Below are positions 18,504-27,945 of a stretch of DNA of 64,000 bases, in pieces (position 1 is the stretch's first letter; every line of letters starts with the position of its first letter). Under the pieces are notes generated by a model, which saw only the letters and a list, made by a program, of their open reading frames with translations, was not told where the DNA came from and made no database searches. The position numbers and the translations under genes were made by a program. The DNA comes from an uncultured Flavobacteriaceae bacterium (lineage in GTDB: Bacteria; Bacteroidota; Bacteroidia; Flavobacteriales; Flavobacteriaceae), in assembly GCA_947500445.1 (NCBI GenBank), contig CANMSB010000006.1, forward strand, positions 110,621 through 174,620, in the 5' to 3' direction.

Positions 18504-19838
18504 ATGAACACATATATCACTACTAAAATAGGTTTTGTATTGCTCGTGCTCCTAACGCTTGGCGCCTGTGAAACCGATTTTGACAATCCCAATGCCGCAA
18601 CCGACGAGCAAGTGTTTTCTTCTCGGGAAGGAATTTTGGCAGCAGCTGCCGGAATGCAGCAACAGTATTCCACTACTGGATTACGCTTTATCGTGGAAAC
18701 TCCCGCGGTAACAACAAGAGAGGCGGGAATAACGACTACATTCCAAAACATGATCGAATTGGAAGATGGTGGAACGCCGCTTCCCAACTTTAACTCCAAT
18801 GTGCAGGGGCTTTGGTCGAATTTACTCCGCATCATTAGCGTTTCGGAAAACATTGAGAACAACGTGGCTTCCATACCGCTTGAGGCCGGTACGCAAAGTG
18901 GACTTTTGGCCCATGCCAAATTGTTTAAAGCATTGGCGATAGGAGGGATGGCCATGAATTATGAGCAGGTAGTATTAGAGACCAATAATGATAACAATGC
19001 CGCCTTTGTAACCAGGGATGGCGCCTTTGATGCCGCTTTAGGGTTCTTATCCGAAGCAAAGGCCGCGATAATGGCGACTCCACCATCGGAAGAATTCACC
19101 AATGTGGTAACCTTGGGAAATATCGACCTTTTGAATACCATCAACGCCATGTTGGCGAGATACAATTTAATAAGGGGAAATTATGATGCCGCTATCGCTA
19201 ATGCATCGGAAGTAGATCAGGCATCGACCTCTACTTTCGTTTATGACACCCAAAACTTAAATCCCGTTTGGAACAGGGTATTTTTGAACGATGCACCAAA
19301 TTTCAAACCGCGTGATAATTTTGGGCTTCCAACAGAACTGGCCCTCGATGCAGCGGACGGTAGAATAGCCTTTTACCTGGTTCCCTTGGAGGAGACCAAT
19401 CAAAATGGGCTTCCTATAGAAGACCTCGCCGGTTTTTTTAATGTGAATACAGGCCCTATACCGGCATACATACCGGATGAAATGAACCTGATTATTGCCG
19501 AAGCCCATCTCAGAAAGGGGACTCCGGACATTGCCGCCGCAATCGAGGCCATCAACCTGGTCAGGACCGATACGGACGATCCATTAGGAGTAAATGCAGC
19601 GTTGGCGGATTATAGTGGCGATACCTCGGTAGCGGCCCTATTGGACGAGGTATATATCAACAGAAGGGCAGAACTTTTCCTTTCCGGCTTGAGCCTTGAG
19701 GATAGTAGACGTTTTGGAAGACCGGAACCTAGCGGGGAAATCAAAAATTTTGAAGAGGAGAGAAATCGAAACTTTTATCCCTATCCCGATCTGGAACGGA
19801 ACAGCAATCCGAATACACCGGAGGATCCCGCTATTTAA
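18504..19838 (+). CDS. SusD/RagB-type surface lipoprotein
   Basis: 444 residues with a lipobox LTLGAC (Cys22) followed by acidic residues ETDFDNP, a pattern compatible with surface export. The TPR-like SusD fold is indicated by the N-terminal helices with ILAAAAGMQQQY and by the C-terminal block VYINRRAELFLSGLSLEDSRRFGR, where RRAELF..G is the SusD hallmark. It forms the substrate-binding lid of the SusC receptor encoded upstream. It is somewhat shorter than common SusD proteins (about 500) and ends in NPNTPEDPAI. A strong terminator follows at 19862. Confidence 0.93.
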   Translation: MNTYITTKIGFVLLVLLTLGACETDFDNPNAATDEQVFSSREGILAAAAGMQQQYSTTGLRFIVETPAVTTREAGITTTFQNMIELEDGGTPLPNFNSNVQGLWSNLLRIISVSENIENNVASIPLEAGTQSGLLAHAKLFKALAIGGMAMNYEQVVLETNNDNNAAFVTRDGAFDAALGFLSEAKAAIMATPPSEEFTNVVTLGNIDLLNTINAMLARYNLIRGNYDAAIANASEVDQASTSTFVYDTQNLNPVWNRVFLNDAPNFKPRDNFGLPTELALDAADGRIAFYLVPLEETNQNGLPIEDLAGFFNVNTGPIPAYIPDEMNLIIAEAHLRKGTPDIAAAIEAINLVRTDTDDPLGVNAALADYSGDTSVAALLDEVYINRRAELFLSGLSLEDSRRFGRPEPSGEIKNFEEERNRNFYPYPDLERNSNPNTPEDPAI

Positions 19839-19861
19839 GAAATATTGTTTGAGTTAGTTGT

Positions 19862-19898
19862 AAAGACCCGCAATTTTAAGAGGTTGCGGGTCTTTTTT
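19862..19898 (+). terminator. Rho-independent terminator after susCD
   Basis: AAAGACCCGCAA (19862-19873) pairs with TTGCGGGTCTTT (19884-19895), a 12-bp perfect stem with a 10-base loop followed by a T run. It closes the SusC/SusD transcript. Confidence 0.92.
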
Positions 19899-20052
19899 AT
19901 AAACCTTCCCAAGGTCGACCTTTCTCGGACGACCTAAACCAAAAAACATAGATTTCTCCGTACAGGACTCGTGGAATTCCAATGCGCAAGAGTGGATAAA
20001 GCTTATTGATGGACAAAAAATCGGTTCAAGAACATTCACGAACAAGGCCATT

Positions 20053-20607
20053 ATGGAGCTATTACAAAACCTACCTGGCAAGAGGGTCCTCGATATGGGA
20101 TGTGGCGAAGGATGGTTGACCAGAAGTCTTACCAAAATGGGGAAGACGGCCATCGGTGTCGATGCTACGGAAACCCTACTGGCAAATGCGCGCACAAAAG
20201 GATCGGAAACCTTTCTGAACCTGTCCTATGAGGACATTGGCAAGGGCAAGGCCATTATCGGGGCGCCTTTTGATCTAGCAGTTTTTAATTTTAGTATTTA
20301 CCAAAAAGACGGGCTCGATGTATTGTTGCGGAACGTTAAACGCGCATTGAACGGTAAAGGAAAGATCATCATACAAACCCTTCACCCAATGCTACTTTTA
20401 AATCTTGGTTTGGCCTATGAAAGTCAGCTCATGCACGATTCTTGGGCGGGGCTACCCGGTAATTTCGTAAATGGGCATAGTTGGTACGCGCGTACCTTTG
20501 AGGGCTGGTCGCACACGATCGCGGCCGCTGGCATGCAAATTATCCGCATGCACGAGGTGAACGATACCTCACAAAAACCGGTTTCCTTAATTTTGGAAAT
20601 TGGTTGA
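20053..20607 (+). CDS. Class I SAM-dependent methyltransferase (start codon in doubt)
   Basis: 184 residues from the first ATG. Motif I VLDMGCGEGWLTRSL with the GxGxG-like SAM loop, acidic GVDATETLL, and a motif IV region FDLAVFNFSIYQ. The family normally has about 35 residues before motif I. In this frame the DNA from 19903 to 20052 is open and encodes a family-like N-terminus (DSWNSNAQEWIKLI, then IGSRTFTNKAI), but it contains no ATG, GTG or TTG. An ATA at 19948 stands where the start would be expected. Either the start was lost by mutation, ATA is used weakly, or the base is an error. Substrate unknown. Confidence 0.75.
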   Translation: MELLQNLPGKRVLDMGCGEGWLTRSLTKMGKTAIGVDATETLLANARTKGSETFLNLSYEDIGKGKAIIGAPFDLAVFNFSIYQKDGLDVLLRNVKRALNGKGKIIIQTLHPMLLLNLGLAYESQLMHDSWAGLPGNFVNGHSWYARTFEGWSHTIAAAGMQIIRMHEVNDTSQKPVSLILEIG

Positions 20608-20801
20608 TAAACAGTGCCTTGATATCTTATTTTCTCGAATTCCCATTTTTACAGTGGTCTTTCACTGGTGCCACGACTGCTGTAGACACCGCTACACTAT
20701 CATTTCAATAAAAAGAAAAACCTAGGAAGATTCTGTCAACCCGGTGCCCATAATTCGTTATTTTTGGATAGGTCGTTATTCCGAAACGTAAAAGCGCCAA
20801 C

Positions 20802-22220
20802 ATGTCCAAGAAAAACCGCTACATCGATTTACACTGTCACCCGGCTTTAAAGCCCTTTGGGAAAAGTTTTGATTCCTCCAAGACCCGAAAACGGAACAGC
20901 CCCAACCGAATGCGTAAAAATAGTATCTATCACCGTAAGGGCGTAACGCCTTTGCGAAAGAAGATCAATAACCTATTGACGCTTACAAAGTTCACACAGG
21001 CCGATTTGACCTCGGTACATCGAGGGGAATTGCGAATACTTGTGGTATCGCTTTATCCTTTGGAGAAAAAAATGGTCATGGACCGAGATGGGGTAAGTGG
21101 TTTTGGAAAATTGCTCCGGAATTTGACTACCGGTATCGGCTTAAAACGTATCGAGCATCTCCAAAAAATGAAGGACTATTTTACCGACCTTGAGGACGAA
21201 TACCATTTTTACGAAGCTTTGGACAACATCCCCGTCACCGTTGACCGTAAAAAAGTACGATACAAAATGGTTTCCGCTTTCAAAGAGATCGAGGAATGGG
21301 AAGAAGATGACATCCCTACCGTTTTTATTATTATCAGTATAGAAGGGTGTCATGTATTTAACACCGGACTGCAACTTGCAGGAAGGGAAAAGGCCGATCC
21401 GGTGGAGGTACTCGCAAATATCGAAAAGGTGAAAAAATGGCGGTATCCACCTTTTTTTGTCGGACTTGCCCATCATTTCGAAAATGAGTTGTGCGGCCAT
21501 GCCAAAAGTATGGGAGGTCTCGTTGCCAGCGTATTGAAGCAAAAAGTGGATGAAACCAAGGGCATTACCCCGTTGGGGACAAAAGTAATCGATGCCCTAT
21601 TGGAAACCGACCGAGGTCCCCAGATCTTCATCGATTTAAAGCATATGAACGTTACGTCTCGGTATGCGTATTATGAATATATAAAAGAACGCTACAACAG
21701 TTCCATTCCCTTTATCGTAAGCCATGGGGCCGTGAACGGAATCAACAACCCGATCGACAACAACCGGGTAGACCCAAGTTTTAATGACGCTACCATTAAT
21801 TTTTATGATGACGAGGTTTTTCGGATCGCCCGTTCGGGCGGTATTTTCGGGATTCAACTTGACGAACGCAGAATAGCCCATAAAAAGGTCATGGGCCTTT
21901 TGGCGGGCCGTAACAAAAGTGCCAAACTGATATGGTTACAGATCGAACATATGGCGACCTATTTGGATCTATTGGGGCTCGATGCCTGGAACATACAGTG
22001 CCTGGGCACCGATTTTGACGGCATTATCGATCCGCTACCGGGATTCTGGACCGCAAAGGACTTGGATAAACTCCCTAAGTTTTTGGAAGATCATGCCAAC
22101 GATTTCTTAAGTAGTGAACGCGGTTTGCAGTTGAAACCAAAAAATAAGCTGACAGCAAAAAAAATCGTAGCTAAATTTATGTTCGATAATGCGCAAACGT
22201 TCCTGAAAAAACACTTTTGA
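20802..22220 (+). CDS. Membrane dipeptidase-like (M19) metal hydrolase
   Basis: 472 residues, no signal peptide. The N-terminal metal-binding HCH (residues 11-13, in YIDLHCHP), the IDLKHMN strand, VSHGAVNG and the late GTDFDGIIDPLPGF match the renal dipeptidase (M19) subset of the amidohydrolase superfamily, where H-x-H, Glu, His, His and Asp bind two zinc ions. Basic inserts (about 25-50, KTRKRNSPNRMRKN) are unlike typical dipeptidases, and substrate specificity is unclear; some M19 relatives cleave other dipeptides or lactams. It stands alone between a methyltransferase and a convergent hydrolase gene. Confidence 0.75.
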   Translation: MSKKNRYIDLHCHPALKPFGKSFDSSKTRKRNSPNRMRKNSIYHRKGVTPLRKKINNLLTLTKFTQADLTSVHRGELRILVVSLYPLEKKMVMDRDGVSGFGKLLRNLTTGIGLKRIEHLQKMKDYFTDLEDEYHFYEALDNIPVTVDRKKVRYKMVSAFKEIEEWEEDDIPTVFIIISIEGCHVFNTGLQLAGREKADPVEVLANIEKVKKWRYPPFFVGLAHHFENELCGHAKSMGGLVASVLKQKVDETKGITPLGTKVIDALLETDRGPQIFIDLKHMNVTSRYAYYEYIKERYNSSIPFIVSHGAVNGINNPIDNNRVDPSFNDATINFYDDEVFRIARSGGIFGIQLDERRIAHKKVMGLLAGRNKSAKLIWLQIEHMATYLDLLGLDAWNIQCLGTDFDGIIDPLPGFWTAKDLDKLPKFLEDHANDFLSSERGLQLKPKNKLTAKKIVAKFMFDNAQTFLKKHF

Positions 22221-22251
22221 TAAAAATCCCTTTTTTCCGTCCGGCCAATCA

Positions 22252-23316
22252 CTATTTGTTTTGTTCGATAAACGCGATAACCTTGTTTGCGAACAAATTT
22301 GGTTCCGTAAACATGGGCCCGTGTCCGGATTCCTGAAAAATCATCAATTCCTTTACCTCGGAACCGAAAGTATTGAACGCCTCCTCCGCATATACAGGAG
22401 GCACCACCATATCATGCTCGCCCCAAAGCACCAAGGAGGGAATGGTAATCTCGTTCAATCGGTCCGAGAAAGATAGGTTTTCAAATATCCCTTGGTCGTC
22501 CACCAATATGGAAGCGGTCTGCGCCCCGCTCCAAACAGTGGTGAGCGGATTGTTCTTAAATAGTCCCGTTACCGTCAATTCCCCCAAAATGTCGTCGTCG
22601 ATACTTTTGATAACGTCATCTTCCTCCAGTTTTCCTTCGGCCACGAAGGCTGCTCTATTCATGGTATAAAAATCATCGATTTCAAAGCGAAGGGTATCTA
22701 TGGCGTTGATTTTTTCTTGCACACCTTCCCAATAACCGACCGTATTTCCAAGTCGAATTTGCTCGTCCGCAACGCGCCGAAAATTTTTGGGATACTCGGT
22801 GTAGATGCCCTTGGCATTATGCGCTCCGGCCACGTCGATCCATCCTTCAAAAGCATCCTGATTTTCTAGGAGCACGGCGGTTCCGAGCGTACCTCCCCAA
22901 CTATGGCCCATTAGAAAAAACTTGGAATCATCTCCATATTTGTACCGTATCGTTTTTACCAAAGCCATCACATCTTCCGCCATAAGGTCTACCGAAATAT
23001 CCTCCTCGGAATAGTTTCCTTGGGACATTCCTGATCCGCGTTGATCAAAATAGACCACACTGCATACTTTTTCGATTTCGCTCCTTATCGTTCCGGCCCT
23101 ATAGACAAGGCCATCGCCACCCGGTCCTCCATGTAGGATAATCAAGAACACGCTTTCCGAGGCGTTTCCGTAAAGATGCGCGGGCATGTCGGCGCCTTTA
23201 TGCCGTACATATAAGGTATCGCTAAGGTCGTCCAAATCGTCCTGAGAACAGGAAGTCAAAAGCATAGGAAGGAAAAGAATCGGCAAGCAAAGCTTGGGAA
23301 GTATGGTTGTATTCAT
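22252..23316 (-). CDS. Alpha/beta hydrolase lipoprotein (proline iminopeptidase-like), module copy 1
   Basis: 354 residues. Lipobox LLTSC (Cys23) followed by SQDDLDDL, so it is exported and lipidated. Oxyanion HGGPGG, strand VVYFDQRGSG, nucleophile elbow GHSWGG, acid in LWGEHDMVVP and His in ESGHGPM give a complete catalytic triad of the S33/prolyl-aminopeptidase type. It is 2 bases downstream of a small beta-barrel gene. The same two-gene module, clearly paralogous in both members, recurs at 48481-50147. Secreted S33-like hydrolases can act on peptides or esters; the true substrate is not known. Confidence 0.88.
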   Translation of the reverse strand: MNTTILPKLCLPILFLPMLLTSCSQDDLDDLSDTLYVRHKGADMPAHLYGNASESVFLIILHGGPGGDGLVYRAGTIRSEIEKVCSVVYFDQRGSGMSQGNYSEEDISVDLMAEDVMALVKTIRYKYGDDSKFFLMGHSWGGTLGTAVLLENQDAFEGWIDVAGAHNAKGIYTEYPKNFRRVADEQIRLGNTVGYWEGVQEKINAIDTLRFEIDDFYTMNRAAFVAEGKLEEDDVIKSIDDDILGELTVTGLFKNNPLTTVWSGAQTASILVDDQGIFENLSFSDRLNEITIPSLVLWGEHDMVVPPVYAEEAFNTFGSEVKELMIFQESGHGPMFTEPNLFANKVIAFIEQNK

Positions 23317-23318
23317 AA

Positions 23319-23939
23319 TTATGGCTTCTTTTTAAATTTAAAACGGTATCCGTACTCGATGGCGATTGCCGGTAAAAAATCGGCATTATAAGGGGTCCTT
23401 ATCGAGTAGGTAATATTCAAATACCTTCCGCTAAGCTTTTTGTTGTCCCTTCGTTTCCCGAGCCCAAAGGAAATACTGGGGGCATAATAGCTGCGCCCGG
23501 GCAAAAATACTTTTCTTACATCATCGCCATTTACTTCATAAGTGTCCGGTAAAAAGGAACGATAATACCCTAACGGATTAACCTGTACCTGTAGTTGTTT
23601 CCCTTTGGTGTTGGTTCTCCTCCATGTAATCCCATAGTTGGTGAACACTCCGAATTCGGCTCGGGGATCCCAGCTGAAACCTAAGGTACCATTTGCCAAC
23701 CATTGTTTTGTAATTATTTTGGTTCTCCGTTTTTTTTCTTTGGTTCGGGTTTTTTGTTGGAGTAGATATTCCGCACCAAGGGCTAGGCCCGGATTCCAAT
23801 AAAAATTACCAAAATAACCGGCCCTAAACTCGGTGCGTTCTAAAAAGGGTGTAGCAAGGGTATCACGAACAGTAGCTGCGCGTTGGGAGTAGAGCGTTCC
23901 AGCAAATAGAGATAAGCAGAACAGTAGTTGTTTTGGCAT
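23319..23939 (-). CDS. Small outer-membrane beta-barrel-like protein, module copy 1
   Basis: 206 residues with a signal peptide (LLFCLSLFAGTLYSQ). No named domain recognised. It has alternating aromatic strands and conserved segments NPLGYYRSFLPDTYEV, PGRSYYAPSISFGLG and the C-terminal YGYRFKFKKK. These are shared with the 202-residue protein at 48481-49089. The pattern of short amphipathic strands ending near an aromatic residue suggests an eight-strand barrel or a periplasmic beta protein. It is cotranscribed with the lipoprotein hydrolase downstream and may help localise or secrete it (inference). Confidence 0.7.
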   Translation of the reverse strand: MPKQLLFCLSLFAGTLYSQRAATVRDTLATPFLERTEFRAGYFGNFYWNPGLALGAEYLLQQKTRTKEKKRRTKIITKQWLANGTLGFSWDPRAEFGVFTNYGITWRRTNTKGKQLQVQVNPLGYYRSFLPDTYEVNGDDVRKVFLPGRSYYAPSISFGLGKRRDNKKLSGRYLNITYSIRTPYNADFLPAIAIEYGYRFKFKKKP

Positions 23940-24239
23940 AACACTTGGTTTGTGCCAAGAAAAATAATCGGAAAAAAAGGAACTATCTTACGGATTATGA
24001 TATCCTTAATGCTTTTTTATGACTTTTTAAGATTGTACCCGCGCCTACGCATTGTTCGGAACCATATAAACCGGCCGTAGTGCCCTTATGCAGCCATTAT
24101 TGGAAATTATGGACAACTAAAGTTTCAAAATATGATCTCGGCGGTAAACGACAGCGCTTAAACGAATTCAATTCCCGCATGGAAACACTTTTGTATCAAG
24201 AAACAGCTTTCACGTTTTATCGCGAACTATGGGGGCATG

Positions 24240-24260
24240 CCATTTCAAAGTTAAAATGGT
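24240..24260. repeat. Dispersed palindrome, copy 2 (core only)
   Basis: CCATTT CAAAGTTA AAATGG core identical to the element at 14545-14570 but with altered outer bases. It lies about 40 bases upstream of the exported methyltransferase gene. Confidence 0.55.
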
Positions 24261-24303
24261 AGTGCCTATTGGGAGATTTGGTATCTTCAAGTAAAATTAA
24301 CAG

Positions 24304-25044
24304 GTGGAAACTATCCGAAGTAGAAAGTTGAAGCAAAAGGGATGCCTGATTCTCCTTTTACTCCTTGCAGTTACCAGTTCCGGACAGGAGTCGTCGGCCC
24401 CGGAACGATACCACTACGAAAAAGGCGACGGTAACGGCATAGGTAAATGGTATATGGGTAGGGAAATCGCCCATGTAATGGGATTTCAGGGCATCGGTTG
24501 GCTGGAACGACCGGAACGGGAGCGTGAAGAACATACCGAACAATTATTGGAGTATATGGAAATACGGCCGGAAGATCATATTGCCGATATCGGTGCGGGT
24601 TCCGGTTATCACGTGTTCAAGATCGCTGCCTTGGCAAAGAAGGGAACCGTTTTTGCAGTGGATATCCAAGACGAAATGTTGGTAGCCCTACGCGAAAAGA
24701 AAACGGCGGGCGCCTTTAGAAACGTTTCTGTGCTAAAAGGGGCCGAAAAGGCGGTACAGCTTTCGGAAAATTCGGTAGATAAGGTACTAATGGTCGATGT
24801 TTACCATGAATTTGCATTTCCGTTTGAGATGGTCGCTTCCATAAAGCGGGCATTGCGACCCGAAGGAAAACTTTATCTGATCGAATACCGCGGAGAAGAC
24901 GATTCGGTACCGATCAAAAAACTTCATAAAATGACCGAGGAACAGGCTACAAGGGAAATGGAGGCCGCAGGTTTTGAACTCTTGAAAAACCATGATGGAT
25001 TGCCTTGGCAGCATTGTATGGTGTTCGGTGTAAAACAAGAATAA
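24304..25044 (+). CDS. Exported class I methyltransferase-like protein
   Basis: 246 residues from a GTG start. The N-terminus CLILLLLLAVTSSGQESS looks like a signal peptide, then a SAM-binding domain: IADIGAGSGYHVFKIA (motif I), VFAVDIQDEML (motif II acidic residue), DKVLMVDVYHEF (motif IV) and PEGKLYLIEYRGED. Predicted export of a methyltransferase is unusual because SAM is cytoplasmic, though similar signal-bearing methyltransferases are commonly annotated in Bacteroidota. An internal downstream start would remove the signal, but none is well placed. A TetR-type regulator follows immediately. Confidence 0.78.
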   Translation: METIRSRKLKQKGCLILLLLLAVTSSGQESSAPERYHYEKGDGNGIGKWYMGREIAHVMGFQGIGWLERPEREREEHTEQLLEYMEIRPEDHIADIGAGSGYHVFKIAALAKKGTVFAVDIQDEMLVALREKKTAGAFRNVSVLKGAEKAVQLSENSVDKVLMVDVYHEFAFPFEMVASIKRALRPEGKLYLIEYRGEDDSVPIKKLHKMTEEQATREMEAAGFELLKNHDGLPWQHCMVFGVKQE

Positions 25045-25058
25045 AATACGAATCCAAG

Positions 25059-25625
25059 ATGAAACTTATCGAGAAAAACTGGGTGACGGCCGGCTATCGG
25101 TCCTTTTCTTTGGAAGGCCCTAATGGCTTGATCATAGAACGTTTGTCCCGAACAACGGGTAAAAACAAGTCTTCCTTTTACCACTTTTTTGCCGATGTCA
25201 CCATTTTTACGGATGTATTGTTGGACTTTCATCTCAAACAAGTTGCCCTATTAGCGGAGAAAGAATCGAAATGTCGGAACCTAGAGGAATTCATTTCCAT
25301 TCTTACGGAACATCGAACAGATTTATTGTTCAACAGGCAATTACGCATATACAGGTCCAATACCTCCTTTGAATCCTGCTTTTCTAAATCCTATGAGATC
25401 GCATTGCCCTCCATGCTTCCGATTTGGGCGTTGGTCATCGGTTTAACGGAAAACTCCCGTTTGGCCGAAATGGTGCTTCGTCTTAGCATAGAGAACTTCT
25501 ATCTACAAATAACGCCCGAAAACTTAAACCCAGAATGGTTGTATGCCTATTTCGATTCGATTAAAAAAATGGTGGAAGGTTTTAAACAAGGTAGCATGAC
25601 ACCTCGTTTGGACGGTAGCGTCTAA
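25059..25625 (+). CDS. TetR-family-like regulator
   Basis: 188 residues from ATG 25059 (MKLIEKNWVTAGY); the start is set 14 bases after the previous stop. The N-terminal helix-turn-helix is seen in GLIIERLSRTTGKNKSSFYH, followed by FFADVTIFTDVLLDFH, the usual TetR order of recognition helix then helix 4. The C-terminal ligand domain is helical and not assignable. It is probably cotranscribed with the exported methyltransferase. Confidence 0.8.
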   Translation: MKLIEKNWVTAGYRSFSLEGPNGLIIERLSRTTGKNKSSFYHFFADVTIFTDVLLDFHLKQVALLAEKESKCRNLEEFISILTEHRTDLLFNRQLRIYRSNTSFESCFSKSYEIALPSMLPIWALVIGLTENSRLAEMVLRLSIENFYLQITPENLNPEWLYAYFDSIKKMVEGFKQGSMTPRLDGSV

Positions 25626-25678
25626 AATTCAAGACGGCTTTTGAGTAATCTTGTGACATCATTTAAAATACAAGTAGT

Positions 25679-26140
25679 ATGACACAAGTAATGAAAGCTT
25701 TTGGCAACAAACTGACTACCAAAAAATTCCACAAACTTTGGCTAAAGGTTACCGCAATAATAGTCGGTAGTTTTGGTCCTATATTCTTCCTGGGAACAAT
25801 GCCCGAGTTTTCTATGGCAGCAAGTTGGACCATGGATCTTTTGAGCTGGCCCGTAGACGGAAAACAAGATTTTTTGGACCCGACTACCCGCTTTCTTTCC
25901 GCACTCACCGGTGGCTTTTTATTCGGATGGGGGATTATGATATGGTATTTATCCGTTTGGGTCTATGACAAGGCCCCGGAACCTGTTCGGAAAAGTGTTG
26001 TTGTCGGTATTTTGGCCTGGTTCGTTTTGGACAGTGCCGGTTCCATCGCTTCCGGGAATACCAGTAACCTGTTTTTTAATAGCTTCATTGCGTGCCTGGC
26101 CATAGGCCCTTTATGGAGCAAGACGCATGTTCGGGACTGA
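25679..26140 (+). CDS. Hypothetical membrane protein
   Basis: 153 residues, not recognised. Four hydrophobic segments can be seen: IIVGSFGPIFFLG (about 23-40), FLSALTGGFLFGWGIMIWYLSVW (about 72-95), SVVVGILAWFVLDSAGS (about 105-122) and LFFNSFIACLAIGPLW (about 129-145). No catalytic motif. The gene stands alone after the TetR-type gene, with its own short upstream region. Confidence 0.7.
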   Translation: MTQVMKAFGNKLTTKKFHKLWLKVTAIIVGSFGPIFFLGTMPEFSMAASWTMDLLSWPVDGKQDFLDPTTRFLSALTGGFLFGWGIMIWYLSVWVYDKAPEPVRKSVVVGILAWFVLDSAGSIASGNTSNLFFNSFIACLAIGPLWSKTHVRD

Positions 26141-26268
26141 AGGCGTATCAAAAATTTCAAATAAGGGGATTCCGCTTTTTTACTATTTTTTTCCGGGAAA
26201 TCGGGCGCTACTTTTCTTTTAAGAATAGTTATCTTGCGGATAGGCTAAAAAACTAAAAAACACCTCCA

Positions 26269-27510
26269 ATGTCAGGTTCTATATCAACTATAAAAAACAG
26301 TAGAAACCAAATCTACCTTCGTTGTTTTTTTGCACTTTCTTTGTCCATATTCTTTTATTCTTGTAAAGAACGGTCAACGGACGGTGTTGAAAGCAAGCCC
26401 GACGATACTCCTTTGGTAGCATACGATGAAGTGCCTTCCCTATTACCTATTGAACGGCTAAAATTACCGGAAGGTTTTAAAATAGAAGTCTATGCCGACA
26501 GTATCGAGGGGGCACGGTCTATGGCCATGGGCGACAACGGAACCTTGTTTGTGGGTACCCGAAATGAAAATAAGGTATACGCCATACAAGACCGGGACAA
26601 GGACTTTAGGGCGGATAAGGTGGTTGTGGTCGATACGGGACTCTATGCGCCCAATGGCATTGCCTATAAAAACGGCGCCCTATACGTTGCCGAAGTCAAC
26701 CGCTTATTGCGTTACGATTCCATCGAGTCCCGTTTGGGACAATTTCCACCTGCACCAGAGGTACTTTACGATGATTATCCCGATGCATTTCATCATGGAT
26801 GGAAATATATTGCCTTTGGCCCTGACGATAAGCTTTATGTTCCGGTAGGAGCGCCCTGCAACATTTGTGATTCCACGGCCAAGGATGAACGATTCGCGAC
26901 CATTACCAGAATGGATAGCAATGGTAAAAACCGGGAAATTTATGCCAATGGGGTCCGCAATTCTGTCGGATTCACCTGGCACCCGAAAACAAAGGAATTT
27001 TATTTTACGGATAACGGACGCGACATGTTGGGCGATGATACCCCACCTTGTGAGCTTAATAGAGCGACCGAAGCGGGACAACACTTTGGGTATCCGTTTT
27101 GCCATGGCGGCACTGTAAAAGATCCCGAATTTGGCGATCAACGGCCATGTTCTGATTTTAAGGCGCCTTTTCAGGCCTTGGGGGCACATGTAGCGCCCTT
27201 AGCGGTCAAATTTTATACGGGCGGTATGTTTCCCGAAAAGTATAAGGATTATGCTTTTATTGCGGAACATGGCTCATGGAACCGTTCCAAAAAGGTAGGA
27301 TACAAAATTAGCTTGGTCCAACTTGTCGATAACAAGGCGGTGGCGTATGAAACCTTTTTGGACGGATGGCTGGACGAAAGCGAGCAAGAAGCCTTTGGAA
27401 GACCAGTAGACCTTTTATTCCTGGAAGATGGGTCTCTCTTGATTTCCGATGATCATGGAGATGCCATTTACAGGGTAACCTATACCGCTCCCGCAGTGGC
27501 CGTTCGCTGA
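26269..27510 (+). CDS. PQQ-type sugar (sorbosone) dehydrogenase-like lipoprotein
   Basis: 413 residues. Lipobox FFYSC (Cys32), then a six-bladed beta-propeller of the glucose/sorbosone dehydrogenase family: LPEGFKIEVYADSIEGARSM at the start of blade 1, GTLFVGTRNENKVYAI, YAPNGIAYKNGALYVAE, then HHGWKYIAFGPDDKLYVPVGAPCNIC, and GVRNSVGFTWHP, and the late DLLFLEDGSLLISDDHGDAIYRV. Relatives oxidise aldoses or sorbosone with PQQ in the periplasm; enzyme activity of this member is inferred. It is monocistronic by spacing. Confidence 0.87.
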   Translation: MSGSISTIKNSRNQIYLRCFFALSLSIFFYSCKERSTDGVESKPDDTPLVAYDEVPSLLPIERLKLPEGFKIEVYADSIEGARSMAMGDNGTLFVGTRNENKVYAIQDRDKDFRADKVVVVDTGLYAPNGIAYKNGALYVAEVNRLLRYDSIESRLGQFPPAPEVLYDDYPDAFHHGWKYIAFGPDDKLYVPVGAPCNICDSTAKDERFATITRMDSNGKNREIYANGVRNSVGFTWHPKTKEFYFTDNGRDMLGDDTPPCELNRATEAGQHFGYPFCHGGTVKDPEFGDQRPCSDFKAPFQALGAHVAPLAVKFYTGGMFPEKYKDYAFIAEHGSWNRSKKVGYKISLVQLVDNKAVAYETFLDGWLDESEQEAFGRPVDLLFLEDGSLLISDDHGDAIYRVTYTAPAVAVR

Positions 27511-27945
27511 CCCAAAAACGTACTTTTGCATTGGTCACAAGCGTTGGTTAAAACGGTGCATTTTAGTGCAGGACTTCCTATCGAATACCTAGAGCTACAA
27601 ACCTTCAACAACTTGGCAATCGTACAAAACAGTCTGCAATTTTTGTGGACAAAACAATACCGTCAACTGTTTACGGCTACTTCATTACCAATTGTTGAAA
27701 AAGGATGAAGTTCTTTTCCAATAAACGTATTCCTGTGAAATGTATCGTGGTTTAGTTTCGATTGCGCCAACACATCAAAATTGAAGGTTATTGCATCGCT
27801 TTCGCAAAAAAACCTTGCTTCTTTGATATAATACCATAAGGTATTTAGGTTATTTTAAAAAAAGTAGCTGTTTGCGACATCCAAAACACTTTAATTTTTC
27901 GTACAATAGCTCGTAACTATAGATATAAATCGCTTTTTTTGCCGA
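27511..27945. other. Intergenic region without a recognisable gene
   Basis: 435 bases between the dehydrogenase and the next operon. Only short low-quality open frames are present. A small palindrome AATACCATAAGGTATT occurs near 27829. The 3' part is AT-rich and should hold the promoter of the downstream operon. Confidence 0.5.

Noticed and set aside
24080..24262. Open frame of 60 codons before the exported methyltransferase
   Set aside because: Ends in the dispersed palindrome and shows no family features.
27526..27708. Open frame of 60 codons after the sugar dehydrogenase
   Set aside because: Short, no motif, no signal peptide; left as intergenic.
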